Made by a program: the position numbers and the translations under genes | The notes under the pieces: generated by a model | Databases searched by the model: none | What the model saw: the letters and a program-made list of their open reading frames with translations, nothing else | Told to the model about the DNA's origin: nothing | In this document: positions 35,869-44,345 of the stretch, in pieces | Layout: every line of letters begins with the position of its first letter | Position numbering within the stretch: the stretch's first letter is position 1 | Origin: Palleronia marisminoris | GTDB taxonomy: Bacteria; Pseudomonadota; Alphaproteobacteria; Rhodobacterales; Rhodobacteraceae | Direction of reading: 5' to 3' | Length of the DNA stretch: 64,000 nucleotides | NCBI RefSeq assembly: GCF_900172315.1 | Contig: NZ_FWFV01000009.1 | Coordinates: 62,001 to 126,000, forward strand

Positions 35869-36495
35869 CTAGCTGCCGATCACCTCGTCCAGCACCCGGT
35901 CCCACAGCTCTGGCGGTTGCGCGCCGGGCACGGCATGCCGCTCGCCTACGATGAACGTCGGCACGGCGGTGACACCTCGTTCGCGCGCATGGGAATCGCG
36001 CGCGGCCACCTCGTCGCGATCCGCGCCCGCCGCCAGCAGGCGCGCGACCAGGTCCCGGTCCATCTCGATCCGCCCGGCGATCTCGACAAGCACCTCGGGC
36101 GCGCCGATATCCTCGCCGCGCTTGAAATAGGCGTCGAACAACGCCGAGACGGCGGCGGTCTGCCGCCCCTCCAGCCCCGCCCAGTGGATCAGGCAATGCG
36201 CCGACAGGGTATTCGGCACGCGGGTCATCTTGTCCCACGCGATTTCCACGCCTGCCGCTTCCGCGGCTTCGAGCACGGGGGCATAGGCCGCCAGCGCGCC
36301 GTCCCGCCCGCCGAACTTCGCCTCGAGGTATGTCTGCCGGTCGATCCCTTCGGCTGGCATGTCGTAGTTCAGCTGGAAGGGGTGCCATTCGATCACGAAG
36401 GGGTGGTCCGGCCGGCGAGACAGCGCGCGGTCGAGGTTAGCCTTGCCGATATAGCACCAGGGGCAGATCGGGTCGGAGAGGATGTCGAGTTTCAT
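35869..36495 (-). CDS. DsbA-family (FrnE-like) oxidoreductase
   Basis: A 208-aa thioredoxin-fold protein with an inserted helical domain. The active site CPWC lies at about residues 11-14 (SDPICPWCYIGK), and the cis-proline loop is GVTAVPTFIVGE. No signal peptide, so it is cytoplasmic, like FrnE/polyketide-type thiol oxidoreductases linked to oxidative stress. CGAGGAGGCACC precedes the ATG. It is transcribed leftward, with the CsbD-like stress gene upstream of it on the same strand. Confidence 0.92.
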   Translation of the reverse strand: MKLDILSDPICPWCYIGKANLDRALSRRPDHPFVIEWHPFQLNYDMPAEGIDRQTYLEAKFGGRDGALAAYAPVLEAAEAAGVEIAWDKMTRVPNTLSAHCLIHWAGLEGRQTAAVSALFDAYFKRGEDIGAPEVLVEIAGRIEMDRDLVARLLAAGADRDEVAARDSHARERGVTAVPTFIVGERHAVPGAQPPELWDRVLDEVIGS

Positions 36496-36572
36496 GGTGC
36501 CTCCTCGCGCTGATGGCGTGCGGCCGCTTTTACCCGGCCAAGGCTGCGTCGCAAGCTTGATCCGGACGCAGA

Positions 36573-36603
36573 GAAGGCGCGAACCCTTCCGGGCCGCGCC
36601 TTC
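36573..36603. terminator. Bidirectional-looking 9-bp stem-loop between CsbD-like and DsbA-family genes
   Basis: GAAGGCGCG (36573-36581) pairs perfectly with CGCGCCTTC (36595-36603) around a 13-nt loop. It lies 28 bp after the stop of the leftward CsbD-like gene and about 78 bp before the next leftward gene. No T-run follows on either strand. It probably marks a transcript end, though the absence of U residues leaves this open. Confidence 0.45.
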
Positions 36604-36630
36604 GCCGTCGGTCAGAATGACGCCCTGGCG

Positions 36631-36984
36631 TCAGGAGGACGGCTTGCGGCCCACGGGGTGGTCCGCCTCGATGTCGTCGCCGAAATTCCTGTCATCGGCA
36701 TAAACGTCTTCGCCCACGCCGATATGTGCGGCCGAGGCGCGGATGTTCTCGCCGTCACGGGTCTCGTCCATCGCCACGTCGGCCGGGACGGCACCCTGTT
36801 CCCACTCCTTGACCTGGCGTTCGGCTTCTGCGGCGGAGAGGGTCTGGCGCTCGGCCACGTAGCTCACCAGCGCGGCGCGATCCCCTTCGAGCCCCAGAAG
36901 ATCGTTCTCTTCGGTCTCGGGGAAACGCTGCATCAGCGCTTCGGTGAAGGCGGGCCAGTTTCTCTGGATGGCGGTCCACTGCAT
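36631..36984 (-). CDS. CsbD-like stress protein
   Basis: A 117-aa acidic protein. Residues 1-65 follow the CsbD pattern: MQWTAIQRNWPAFTEAL, an acidic segment, a Leu-Gly-Glu-Gly-Asp region and AERQVKEWEQG. CsbD proteins are abundant general-stress proteins of unknown mechanism. The C-terminal 45 residues (ending ADHPVGRKPSS) are acidic and probably disordered, an extension the short CsbD proteins lack. CGAGGAGGACACCG precedes the ATG, a strong ribosome site. Confidence 0.78.
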   Translation of the reverse strand: MQWTAIQRNWPAFTEALMQRFPETEENDLLGLEGDRAALVSYVAERQTLSAAEAERQVKEWEQGAVPADVAMDETRDGENIRASAAHIGVGEDVYADDRNFGDDIEADHPVGRKPSS

Positions 36985-37042
36985 CGGTGTCCTCCTCGTG
37001 TGCTTTCTCAGGCCAATGCGGGCCGCGCGGGGCGGTTCCGCC

Positions 37043-37207
37043 TCAGGGAAGGTCGTGGCGATCGCGGGTGACGATCATCACGGCGCTGCCGGCCGCATGC
37101 ATCGTCGCGCCCGCCGCCGTGCCGGCCACCTTGACCGGCACCTTCGCGATCGAACATCCGCCAAGAGCCAGCAGGGCGCAGGCCAGCGCGATCTCAGCCT
37201 TCCTCAT
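37043..37207 (-). CDS. Small lipoprotein (54 aa)
   Basis: A short exported lipoprotein: MRKAEIALACALLALGGCS gives a signal with lipobox LGGC, Cys at 18. The mature 37 residues carry PVKVAGTAAGATMHAAG, like a class of tiny alphaproteobacterial lipoproteins I recall as the NF038104 family. Function unknown. Its start overlaps the end of the upstream solute-binding protein gene by 14 bp, so it is probably translated from the same mRNA. Confidence 0.75.
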   Translation of the reverse strand: MRKAEIALACALLALGGCSIAKVPVKVAGTAAGATMHAAGSAVMIVTRDRHDLP

Positions 37208-39026
37208 ACCACCACACTTCCGGCAGGAAGCCGAGCCAGTCGCCATAGATCGGCAGCGTCTCGGGGTAGTGCAGGTTGGAGTCGTGGGCCACGTGCGAGA
37301 CCGGGTTGTACCACACCGGCACAACGTAGCGCCCGGTCGTCAGCACCCGGTCCAGCGCCTTGACCGCCGCCACGTAATCCTCGCGGCTTTCCGAGGTCAG
37401 CATCTCGTTGATCAGCCCGTCGATGGCGTCCGACTTCACGCCCATCCAGTTCGAGCTGCCCTCCTGGTCGGCCGCGTCCTTGCCCCAATAGAGGTATTGC
37501 TCGTTGCCGGGGCTCAGGCTCATGCCGCGGGTGTACCACGCCATGTCGAAGTCGAAGGCGTTCGTCCGCTCGGTGAACTGGGCCTGGTCGACCAGCGTGA
37601 TCGTGGGCGAGATGCCCAGCCGATCGAGCGCCGCGACGTAAAGATCCGCCGTCCGCTGCGCCACCTGGGGCTCGTAGCCGCCCTGGCTGAGCAGGATCTC
37701 GATCTCGAACGGCTCGCCCGCCTCGTTGCGCAGGGCGCCGCCGTCGCCGATGGTCCAGCCGGCCTCTTGCAGAAGCCCAAGCGCCGCGCGGGTGTTGGCG
37801 CGGTTCCGCTCGGAGCCGTCGCTTTCGGGCAGCGAATACCCCTCCATCGCGCCGGGAAGCAGGTCGTCCTCGTACTTCGCCAGCAGTTCGGCCACGCGCC
37901 CTTCGGCGGGGCCGTGATCCATGCCGAGCTGCGAATTCGAGAAGTAGGACTCGATTCGGGGCAGGGTGCTGCCGTTCAGGACCTGGTTCACGAACTCGAA
38001 GTTGAACGCCTGGATCAGCGCCTCGCGCACGCGCCAGTCGTCGAAGGGCGCCTCGCGGGTGTTCATCACGAAGCCGGTGATCCCCGAGGGGCGCTCGTGC
38101 GGGATGTCGGACTTGACCACCTCGCCGGACTCGATGCGCGGGAAGGCGTATTGAGTCTCCCACCGCTGCGCGTCCGTCTCGCGGTTGATCGACAGGGCGC
38201 CGGACTTGAACGCCTCGAACATCACGGCCTGGTCGCCGTAGAACTCCATCCGGATCTCGTCGAGGTTCGCTTGCCCGGCCATGAACGGCAGGTCGTTGCC
38301 CCAATAATCGGGATCGCGCGCCAGGGTGACGTAGCGGCCGGGTTCATAGTCAGAAATCACGTAGGGCGCGGTCGTGATCGGGATGGTTTCGAGGCTCGAA
38401 TCGGCGAAATCCTTGCCTTCCCACTGGGCCTTCTTCAGGATCGGCCGCATCCCCATGATGAGCGCGAGTTCACGATCGTTCTCGTTGAATTCGAACCGCA
38501 CCGTCCGGTCGTTCACGGCCCGGGCATCGGCGACCTTCAACCACGCGCCGCGGTAGCGGGGGTTCCCCTCGGTCCCGAGGGTCTCGTAGCTCCACAGAAC
38601 GTCCTCGACCGTGACCGGCGTGCCATCCGAGAACTTGGCCTCGGGGCGCAGGGTGAACTCCACCCAGCTGCCATCATCGGCGACGTCGATCGATTCAGCC
38701 AGAAGTCCGTACAGGGTGAACGGCTCGTCATATGACCGACCCATCAGCGATTCGTAGGCGAGCGAGCGCAGCTGCCAAGGCGGATTGCCCTTCAGGATCA
38801 TGGGGTTGAGAGAGTCGTATGATCCAACTTCGCCGGTCACGAGCCGCCCGCCCTTGGGTGCGTCCGGGTTTGCATAGGGAAGGTGCGCATAGTCCGGCGG
38901 CAGGGCGGGTTCGCCGAACATGGCGACACCGTGTTGCGGCTCGGCCACGGCAGCGCTCCCGAGCAGGGCGGCGCCGACGGCGGCAAGACGACAGATTTGA
39001 CGGGCGGAACGGACGATCGATCTCAT
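37194..39026 (-). CDS. ABC transporter periplasmic oligopeptide-binding protein (YejA-like)
   Basis: A 610-aa solute-binding protein (SBP family 5) with a Sec signal peptide (MRSIVRSARQICRLAAVGAA and a cut near AVA-EP). The N-terminal HGVAMFGEPALPPDYAHLPY and YDSLNPMILKG are typical of YejA, the binding protein for peptides such as microcin C-type compounds. Long length also fits YejA. The permease and ATPase genes (yejBEF) are not next to it, so it is an orphan here or its partners lie elsewhere. Transcription starts in the same intergenic region as the candidate sRNA. Confidence 0.9.
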   Translation of the reverse strand: MRSIVRSARQICRLAAVGAALLGSAAVAEPQHGVAMFGEPALPPDYAHLPYANPDAPKGGRLVTGEVGSYDSLNPMILKGNPPWQLRSLAYESLMGRSYDEPFTLYGLLAESIDVADDGSWVEFTLRPEAKFSDGTPVTVEDVLWSYETLGTEGNPRYRGAWLKVADARAVNDRTVRFEFNENDRELALIMGMRPILKKAQWEGKDFADSSLETIPITTAPYVISDYEPGRYVTLARDPDYWGNDLPFMAGQANLDEIRMEFYGDQAVMFEAFKSGALSINRETDAQRWETQYAFPRIESGEVVKSDIPHERPSGITGFVMNTREAPFDDWRVREALIQAFNFEFVNQVLNGSTLPRIESYFSNSQLGMDHGPAEGRVAELLAKYEDDLLPGAMEGYSLPESDGSERNRANTRAALGLLQEAGWTIGDGGALRNEAGEPFEIEILLSQGGYEPQVAQRTADLYVAALDRLGISPTITLVDQAQFTERTNAFDFDMAWYTRGMSLSPGNEQYLYWGKDAADQEGSSNWMGVKSDAIDGLINEMLTSESREDYVAAVKALDRVLTTGRYVVPVWYNPVSHVAHDSNLHYPETLPIYGDWLGFLPEVWWYEEG

Positions 39027-39101
39027 ATCGGGTGGGACTCCAGACGGTGCGGATCGAGGATCAACTTATGGGAGTAACTCCCCGAGATATAGCTTTTCCT
39101 T

Positions 39102-39129
39102 TTGCCTTCCCGGGGAATCGGCGTATATA
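39102..39129 (+). promoter_or_regulatory. Sigma-70-type promoter for the candidate sRNA
   Basis: TTGCCT (39102-39107) and TATATA (39124-39129) are separated by 16 bp, a good housekeeping promoter. A start near 39136 is expected. No rightward reading frame begins before the terminator at 39183-39211, so it must drive a short non-coding transcript, unless readthrough reaches bdhA at 39344. Confidence 0.6.
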
Positions 39130-39135
39130 GGGGGC

Positions 39136-39211
39136 ACTGCTCGATAGGTTTCTTGCCTGTATGAAACCTGCCTCAATGACTTAACGCCCGCCTCGTGCGG
39201 GCGTTTTTTTT
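39136..39211 (+). ncRNA. Candidate small RNA, about 76 nt
   Basis: The stretch holds a complete transcription unit without a coding frame: promoter at 39102-39129, a perfect 7-bp hairpin AGGTTTC (39146-39152) / GAAACCT (39163-39169) with a 10-nt loop TTGCCTGTAT, a short linker, and an intrinsic terminator. The 317-bp space between the divergent solute-binding protein gene and bdhA (39027-39343) has no other gene. The name, family and targets are unknown; I do not recognise it. Boundaries are inferred from the promoter and terminator. Confidence 0.6.
39183..39211 (+). terminator. Rho-independent terminator of the candidate sRNA
   Basis: AACGCCCGC (39183-39191) and GCGGGCGTT (39197-39205) form a 9-bp stem with loop CTCGT, followed by a run of eight T residues (39204-39211), the strongest intrinsic terminator in the window. 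It faces rightward although no rightward gene lies upstream within its intergenic region. Confidence 0.92.
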
Positions 39212-39343
39212 GGGCCCGCGGAACAGGTCACCCGCATCGGCGATCCGGGCCGGACGCTCAACCCCGTTTTGCGATGGATCACGCCGGTGTGAGAGCTATC
39301 TGCGCCGTGAAACCGCGGCCGTTCCGCGCGAAGGGAGTGCATC

Positions 39344-40117
39344 ATGGATCTCAAGGGCAAGACCGCCATCGTCACCGGCTCGAACTCGGGAATCGGGCTT
39401 GGCGTGGTGCGCGAACTTGCGCGCGCCGGTGCCGACGTCGTGCTGAACTCGTTCACCGACCGCGACGAGGATCACGACCTCGCCCGCGCGATCGGGGACG
39501 AGTTCGGCGTGACCGCGCGCTACATCCGCGCTGACCTGTCGAAGGGGGACGAGGCTCGCAAGCTGATCGAGGATTCCGGGCGCTGCGACATCCTGATGAA
39601 CAACGCCGGCATCCAGCACGTCGCCGGCATCGAGGATTTCCCGACCGAAAGATGGGACGCGATCATCGCCATCATGCTGTCCTCGGCCTTCCACACGGCA
39701 GCCGTGGCGGTCCCGATGATGCGCGAGCAGGGCTGGGGCCGGATCATCAACCTTGCCTCGGCGCACGGGCTGCGCGCCTCCCCCTACAAGTCCGCATATG
39801 TCGCGGCCAAGCACGGGGTGGTGGGCCTGACCAAGGTGATCGCGCTGGAAACCGCGCAGGACCCGATCACCGCCAACGCGATCTGCCCCGGCTACGTGAT
39901 GACGCCGCTGGTCGAGGACCAGATCCCCGACACCATGAAGAAATACGACATGGACCGCGAGACGGCGATCAAGGAGGTCATCCTCGAACGCCAGCCCTCG
40001 AAGGATTTCGCGACCGTCGAACAGATCGGCGGGGTCGCGACCTTCCTGTGCTCGGCCGCGGCGGCGCAGATCACCGGCACGACGATTTCGGTCGATGGAG
40101 GCTGGACCGCGCGGTAG
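39344..40117 (+). CDS. bdhA: 3-hydroxybutyrate dehydrogenase
   Basis: Short-chain dehydrogenase interconverting D-3-hydroxybutyrate and acetoacetate with NAD; used when poly-3-hydroxybutyrate is broken down. The 257-aa protein has the NAD motif VTGSNSGIGLG, the NNAG block, catalytic Ser/Tyr/Lys in LASAHGLRAS and YVAAKHGVVG, and the HBDH-typical insert KYDMDRETAIKEVILERQPS. GAAGGGAGTGCATC precedes the ATG. It is followed after 39 bp by a patatin-like gene and links to the phasin at 14.3 kb in PHB metabolism. Confidence 0.95.
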   Translation: MDLKGKTAIVTGSNSGIGLGVVRELARAGADVVLNSFTDRDEDHDLARAIGDEFGVTARYIRADLSKGDEARKLIEDSGRCDILMNNAGIQHVAGIEDFPTERWDAIIAIMLSSAFHTAAVAVPMMREQGWGRIINLASAHGLRASPYKSAYVAAKHGVVGLTKVIALETAQDPITANAICPGYVMTPLVEDQIPDTMKKYDMDRETAIKEVILERQPSKDFATVEQIGGVATFLCSAAAAQITGTTISVDGGWTAR

Positions 40118-40156
40118 GGCGCGGCGCCTGGCGGCGACACCAAGGAAGGCGAACGG

Positions 40157-41179
40157 ATGCCCGACGTGAAGCGGATCAACATCGCGCTGCAAGGTGGCGG
40201 TGCCCACGGGGCGTTCACCTGGGGTGTGCTCGACCGGATCCTGGAAAGCGACCGGGTCGAGATCGCGGCGATCTCGGGGACATCGGCCGGTGCGTTGAAC
40301 GGGGCGGCGCTGAAGGCGGGGCTTGCGCGGGGCGGACCGGACGCTGCGCGCGAGACGCTCGGCTGGCTTTGGGCGCGAATCCTCAGGGTCAGGGACCTGA
40401 AGCTCGCCACCTGGCTGTCACCGATGGCGCCGGCGACCGGCGCGATCTCGCGCGCGATCGAGTATTCGACGCTCTACACGGTGGGGGACATCCTCGGGCA
40501 GGCGACCTCTCCCTATGCGCTGGGGCCGTTCTACCGCAATCCGCTGGCCCCCATCGTCTCGGACATGCGCTTCGAAGACATCTGTTCCCCGGCGGGTCCC
40601 GAGCTTCACGTTTGCGCCACGAATGTCCGCACCGGCAAGATCCGGGTCTTCTCGGGGGCCGAGCTGAGCCCTTCGGCGCTTCTGGCCTCGTCCTGCCTTC
40701 CCTCTATGTTCCAGGCGGTCGAGATCGACGGCGAGGCCTATTGGGACGGCGGCTATACCGGGAATCCCGCGCTCTTTCCCCTTTATGACCCCGCGCTGCC
40801 GGGCGACGTGGTGATCGTGAACATCAACCCGCTGCTGCGCGACGACCTGCCCTATACCGCCCAAGAAATCCACAACCGGATCAACGAGATCTCCTTCAAC
40901 AGCTCGCTCCTGCGCGACCTGCGGGCCATCCGGTTCGTGCAACGTCTGCTCGAAGAGGGGACGATGCCCGAGGGCGCGATGAAATACGTCTTCGTGCACA
41001 TGATCGCGGATGACGAGCTCATGCGGGACCTGTCGGTCGCGACGAAGATGATCCCTTCGGCCGTTCTGGCCGACCGCCTGTTCCGCGCCGGCCGCTTGGC
41101 CGCCGAGCGATTCCTCGACGCGCATCTCGAGGATCTGGGCCACCGCTCGACCGTCGACCTGGCCGAGATGTACGACTGA
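40157..41179 (+). CDS. Patatin-like phospholipase
   Basis: A 340-aa alpha-beta hydrolase-like Ser-Asp dyad enzyme. The oxyanion loop GGGAHGAF is at about residues 13-20, the nucleophile motif GTSAGALN near 45, and the catalytic DGG in YWDGGYTGNPALFP near 197. Patatin proteins cleave phospholipids or other acyl esters; a close tie to bdhA suggests a role in PHB granule or lipid turnover, which is inference from the gene order. AAGGAAGGCGAACGG precedes the ATG. Confidence 0.92.
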   Translation: MPDVKRINIALQGGGAHGAFTWGVLDRILESDRVEIAAISGTSAGALNGAALKAGLARGGPDAARETLGWLWARILRVRDLKLATWLSPMAPATGAISRAIEYSTLYTVGDILGQATSPYALGPFYRNPLAPIVSDMRFEDICSPAGPELHVCATNVRTGKIRVFSGAELSPSALLASSCLPSMFQAVEIDGEAYWDGGYTGNPALFPLYDPALPGDVVIVNINPLLRDDLPYTAQEIHNRINEISFNSSLLRDLRAIRFVQRLLEEGTMPEGAMKYVFVHMIADDELMRDLSVATKMIPSAVLADRLFRAGRLAAERFLDAHLEDLGHRSTVDLAEMYD

Positions 41180-41257
41180 CGCGGCCCCGGGCAACTTGGC
41201 ATTCGCCGCCGGAGCCTTTACCTGAACGGATCGCGCAGGAAGAAGCCCAGGCCACCG

Positions 41258-42259
41258 ATGACGGAACGACCCGCAGATCTCGACACCGCCGCTCGCCTGT
41301 CCGTCGCCCCGATGATGGACTGGACGGACCGGCATTGCCGCGTGTTCCACCGCAAGATGTCGCGCCATGCGCTACTCTATACCGAGATGATCACCGCCCC
41401 CGCGCTGGTCCGGGGCGGGGCCCGGCACCTGATTGCCTTCGACGACAGCGAGCACCCGGTCGCCCTGCAACTGGGCGGCTCCGACCCGCGCGAGCTGGCC
41501 GAGGCCGCCAAGATCGGGGCCGAGGAGGGCTACGACCAGATCGACCTGAACTGCGGCTGCCCGTCCGACCGCGTCCAGTCCGGCACGTTCGGCGCGGTGC
41601 TCATGCGCCACTCCGACCTCGTTGCCGACTGTGCGGCCGAGATGATCCACGCCCAAGGGCGCGAGGTCACCGTGAAATGCCGCATCGGGGTGGACGAGCA
41701 AGAGCCCGAGGCCGTCTTGCCCGACTTCCTGCAGAAGATCTCTGCCGCGGGCGTCCGGCGCGTGACGATCCACGCCCGCAAGGCCTGGCTCCAGGGCCTC
41801 AGCCCGAAGGAGAATCGCGACGTCCCGCCGCTCGACTACCCGCTCGTCCACCGGATGAAGGCGGCGTTCCCCGATCTCCACATCTCGATAAACGGGGGGA
41901 TCGACAGCCTCGACGCGGCGTCCGCGCATCTGGATGCGCTCGACGGTGTGATGATCGGACGCGCCGCCTACCAGCGCCCCGCCGATATCCTGCTCGACGC
42001 CGACCGCCGCATCTTCGGCGACGACGCGCCGCGCCCCACGGCCGAGGATGTCGCACTTGAGATGATCCCCTACGCCGAGGCGCACATCGTCACCGGCGGT
42101 CGCCTGCACCAGGTCACGCGCCACATGCTGGGCCTCTTCACGGGCCGCCCCGGCGCGCGGCACTGGCGGCGCATCCTGTCCGAAGGCGCGAACCGCCCCG
42201 GCGCCGACGGTCGCCTCGTCGAAGAGGCGCTGTCGGCCGTCACGCGCGAGGTTGCCTGA
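41258..42259 (+). CDS. dusA: tRNA-dihydrouridine synthase A
   Basis: FMN enzyme that reduces uridines 20/20a in the tRNA D-loop. The 333-aa protein shows the barrel start LSVAPMMDWTDRHCRVF, the catalytic Cys in LNCGCPSDRVQSGTFGA, HARKAWLQGLSPKENR and NGGIDS with FMN contacts. Those DusA-specific motifs distinguish it from DusB/C. It is transcribed alone, its stop 4 bp from the convergent DUF1289 gene. Confidence 0.96.
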   Translation: MTERPADLDTAARLSVAPMMDWTDRHCRVFHRKMSRHALLYTEMITAPALVRGGARHLIAFDDSEHPVALQLGGSDPRELAEAAKIGAEEGYDQIDLNCGCPSDRVQSGTFGAVLMRHSDLVADCAAEMIHAQGREVTVKCRIGVDEQEPEAVLPDFLQKISAAGVRRVTIHARKAWLQGLSPKENRDVPPLDYPLVHRMKAAFPDLHISINGGIDSLDAASAHLDALDGVMIGRAAYQRPADILLDADRRIFGDDAPRPTAEDVALEMIPYAEAHIVTGGRLHQVTRHMLGLFTGRPGARHWRRILSEGANRPGADGRLVEEALSAVTREVA

Positions 42260-42263
42260 CCCG

Positions 42264-42491
42264 CTACTCCCGCGTCCGCGCCCGCCCACCCCGACGGCGG
42301 GCGATCAGGCCCTGACGGCTCGGCAGTTCGGCCAGCACCTCGCGCCGCTCGTCGTCGGACATCATGCTCCAGCCCGAGATCTCGTTGATCGAGCGCAGGC
42401 AACCGGTGCACAGCCGGGACTGAGGATGGATCACGCAGACCTTGATGCACGGGCTCTGAACCTCGTCGCGTTTCCAGACGTCGTCGCTCAT
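42264..42491 (-). CDS. DUF1289 domain-containing protein
   Basis: A 75-aa protein with a compact four-cysteine knuckle, CIKVC then CTGC, typical of DUF1289, followed by GWSMMSDDERREVL and an Arg-rich tail RRRGGRARTRE. Cysteine spacing suggests a metal site (Fe-S or zinc). Function unknown. Its start overlaps the ruvX stop by 4 bp, so it is the last gene of ccmI-ruvX-DUF1289. Confidence 0.9.
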   Translation of the reverse strand: MSDDVWKRDEVQSPCIKVCVIHPQSRLCTGCLRSINEISGWSMMSDDERREVLAELPSRQGLIARRRGGRARTRE

Positions 42492-42955
42492 CCGATCCTC
42501 GTCAGCCTGTCCAATGCACCCTGCAGGATGTAGGCGGCCGCGACCTGGTCCACCACCTCGGCCCGGCGGGCGCGGCTGGTATCGGCTTCGAGCAGCGCAC
42601 GCTCGGCCGCCACCGTCGACAGCCGCTCGTCCCAGAAGCCGATCGGCAGGTCCAGCAGCCGCGACAGGTTGCGGGCGAAGGCGCGGGTGGATTGAGCGCG
42701 CGGCCCCTCGCTGCCGTCCATGTTGCGCGGCAGGCCCATGACAATGCCGCCGATCTCGCGGCCCTCGGCAATCTCGACAAGCCGCCCGGCATCCTGCGTG
42801 AACTTCTTGCGGCGCACCGTCTCGATCCCGCTCGCCACGGACCGCATCCGGTCCGACACCGCCACCCCGATCGTCTTGGTGCCGAAATCGAGTCCCATCA
42901 GCGCGCGCATGGGCGGCAGGTCGGCGGCGAACTCTTCCATCCGGTCATGGATCAT
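42488..42955 (-). CDS. ruvX: Holliday junction resolvase-like protein RuvX (YqgF)
   Basis: RNase-H-fold nuclease, with roles in junction resolution and 16S rRNA 5'-end maturation. The 155-aa protein has MGLDFGTKTIGVAVSD with the first catalytic Asp, then DERLSTVAAERAL and the C-terminal DQVAAAYILQ, completing the acidic triad. A shorter start at MEEFAADL is possible. It is coupled by ATGA overlaps to ccmI upstream and to the DUF1289 gene downstream. Confidence 0.94.
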   Translation of the reverse strand: MIHDRMEEFAADLPPMRALMGLDFGTKTIGVAVSDRMRSVASGIETVRRKKFTQDAGRLVEIAEGREIGGIVMGLPRNMDGSEGPRAQSTRAFARNLSRLLDLPIGFWDERLSTVAAERALLEADTSRARRAEVVDQVAAAYILQGALDRLTRIG

Positions 42956-44169
42956 CGCGCGACACCCGCCTGCGCGGCGGCCTCCTCGATCAGGGCAAGG
43001 TCGGCGGGCTGGTTGCCGAACACCTGCTGCGCCTCGCCATAGATGGCCGCCGCGCGCTCGGTGTCGCCCATCACCCCCAGCGCCGAGATCAGCCGCGCCC
43101 AGTCCGGCGCCGGCCCGCCCTCGGTGGCAAGGCGCTCGGTGAGGCGCGCGACCATGCCCACGATCATCTCCTGCCGCGCCTCGGGGGACATCTCGGCCGC
43201 GGCGGCCATGTCCTCGGCCGTAGGGCCGGGCGCCACGGACGGAGCCTGGTAGTCGATTCCGGCGCGCGCGGCGACCTCGCCAATCTGGGCGCGGGCCGCC
43301 GAGACCCAGGCCGCGTCGGCCGGGGCAGTCTCGAGCAGCGGGCGCCAGATGGCGAAGGCGCGGTCCGGGCGGCCGGTCTGCAGGTAGCTCAGCCCCTTGA
43401 AATAGAGCGCGCGGGTGTCACTCCGGTCGATTGCGAGGGCGGCATCGAACTGTGCCTCGGCCTCGGGCGAGACGTAGCCACCGGCGTTCATCACCATCAA
43501 CTCTCCCAGGAAGGCGTGGGTCTCGGCGGTGGTCTCCTCGCCCAGAAGCGCCACGAGCCGTTCCTGTGCGTCGCGGGCCGCGGCGAAATTGCCCAGCCGC
43601 GCCTCGTTCACGGCCAGAAGCCGCAGGCCTTGCGGATCGTCGGGCCGGTCTTGCATGGTGCTGCGCAGACGGTCGATCAGCAACGCGAATTCGGGAGCAG
43701 GCTCCACGGGGTCGGGCAGGGCGCCGATCTCTTGCGCGCGCGCCTCGGCGTCGGCCTGGCTCAAGCGCTCGGCCCGGGCGGCGTCGGCATCGGCCAGCCG
43801 AGCGCGCAGCGGCAGGTCGGGATAGCCCGGCGCGCCCTGGTTCCAGTAGATCGCTACCCCACCCACCATAACTGCCAGCGCGACGAGGCCCGCGGCCACG
43901 AGCCGCACTTTGCGGGGTGCCTGGTGGGCCTGGCGCACGCCGCGACGGTCCGCCTCAAGCAGGCGGCGCGCGACTTCGGCGCGCGTGCGCTCGGCCTCGT
44001 CTCCGGTCAGGACACCGCGTGCCAGGTCCCGATCGATCTCGGCCAGCTGGTCGCGGTAGATCGCCATGTCCTGCGCCGGTTCGCGCGACCCGTCCGATCG
44101 GAACAGCGCCGCCAGGACGGGCAGGGTGCCCAGGGCGGCGATCAGCACGGCGGCGATCCAGAACAGCAT
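42952..44169 (-). CDS. ccmI: Cytochrome c biogenesis protein CcmI
   Basis: Membrane chaperone that delivers apocytochrome c to the haem ligation machinery. The 405-aa protein opens with a helix MLFWIAAVLIAALGTLPVLA, then a cytoplasmic coil (YRDQLAEIDRDLARGVLT) and a second helix VRLVAAGLVALAVMVGGVAI at about 100-120; a periplasmic TPR region follows, the two-part CcmI layout. GGAAGGACCGAA sets the ATG at 44169. It is divergent from soxB. Other ccm genes are not in the window. Confidence 0.92.
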   Translation of the reverse strand: MLFWIAAVLIAALGTLPVLAALFRSDGSREPAQDMAIYRDQLAEIDRDLARGVLTGDEAERTRAEVARRLLEADRRGVRQAHQAPRKVRLVAAGLVALAVMVGGVAIYWNQGAPGYPDLPLRARLADADAARAERLSQADAEARAQEIGALPDPVEPAPEFALLIDRLRSTMQDRPDDPQGLRLLAVNEARLGNFAAARDAQERLVALLGEETTAETHAFLGELMVMNAGGYVSPEAEAQFDAALAIDRSDTRALYFKGLSYLQTGRPDRAFAIWRPLLETAPADAAWVSAARAQIGEVAARAGIDYQAPSVAPGPTAEDMAAAAEMSPEARQEMIVGMVARLTERLATEGGPAPDWARLISALGVMGDTERAAAIYGEAQQVFGNQPADLALIEEAAAQAGVAR

Positions 44170-44345
44170 TTCGGTCCTTCCCCAAAGCGGGTCCGGCGTC
44201 CTCTCTAGACCCATCGCGGCCCGGCGGAAAGCGCATGGGACATCGCGCCGCGCCGGTCATGTCGCAAATATCGTTGAACATGCCGCTGCGGCGCATCTAC
44301 TCGGACGCACCGGGCCGTACCACGGGCCGGACGGAAGGGACGCCG

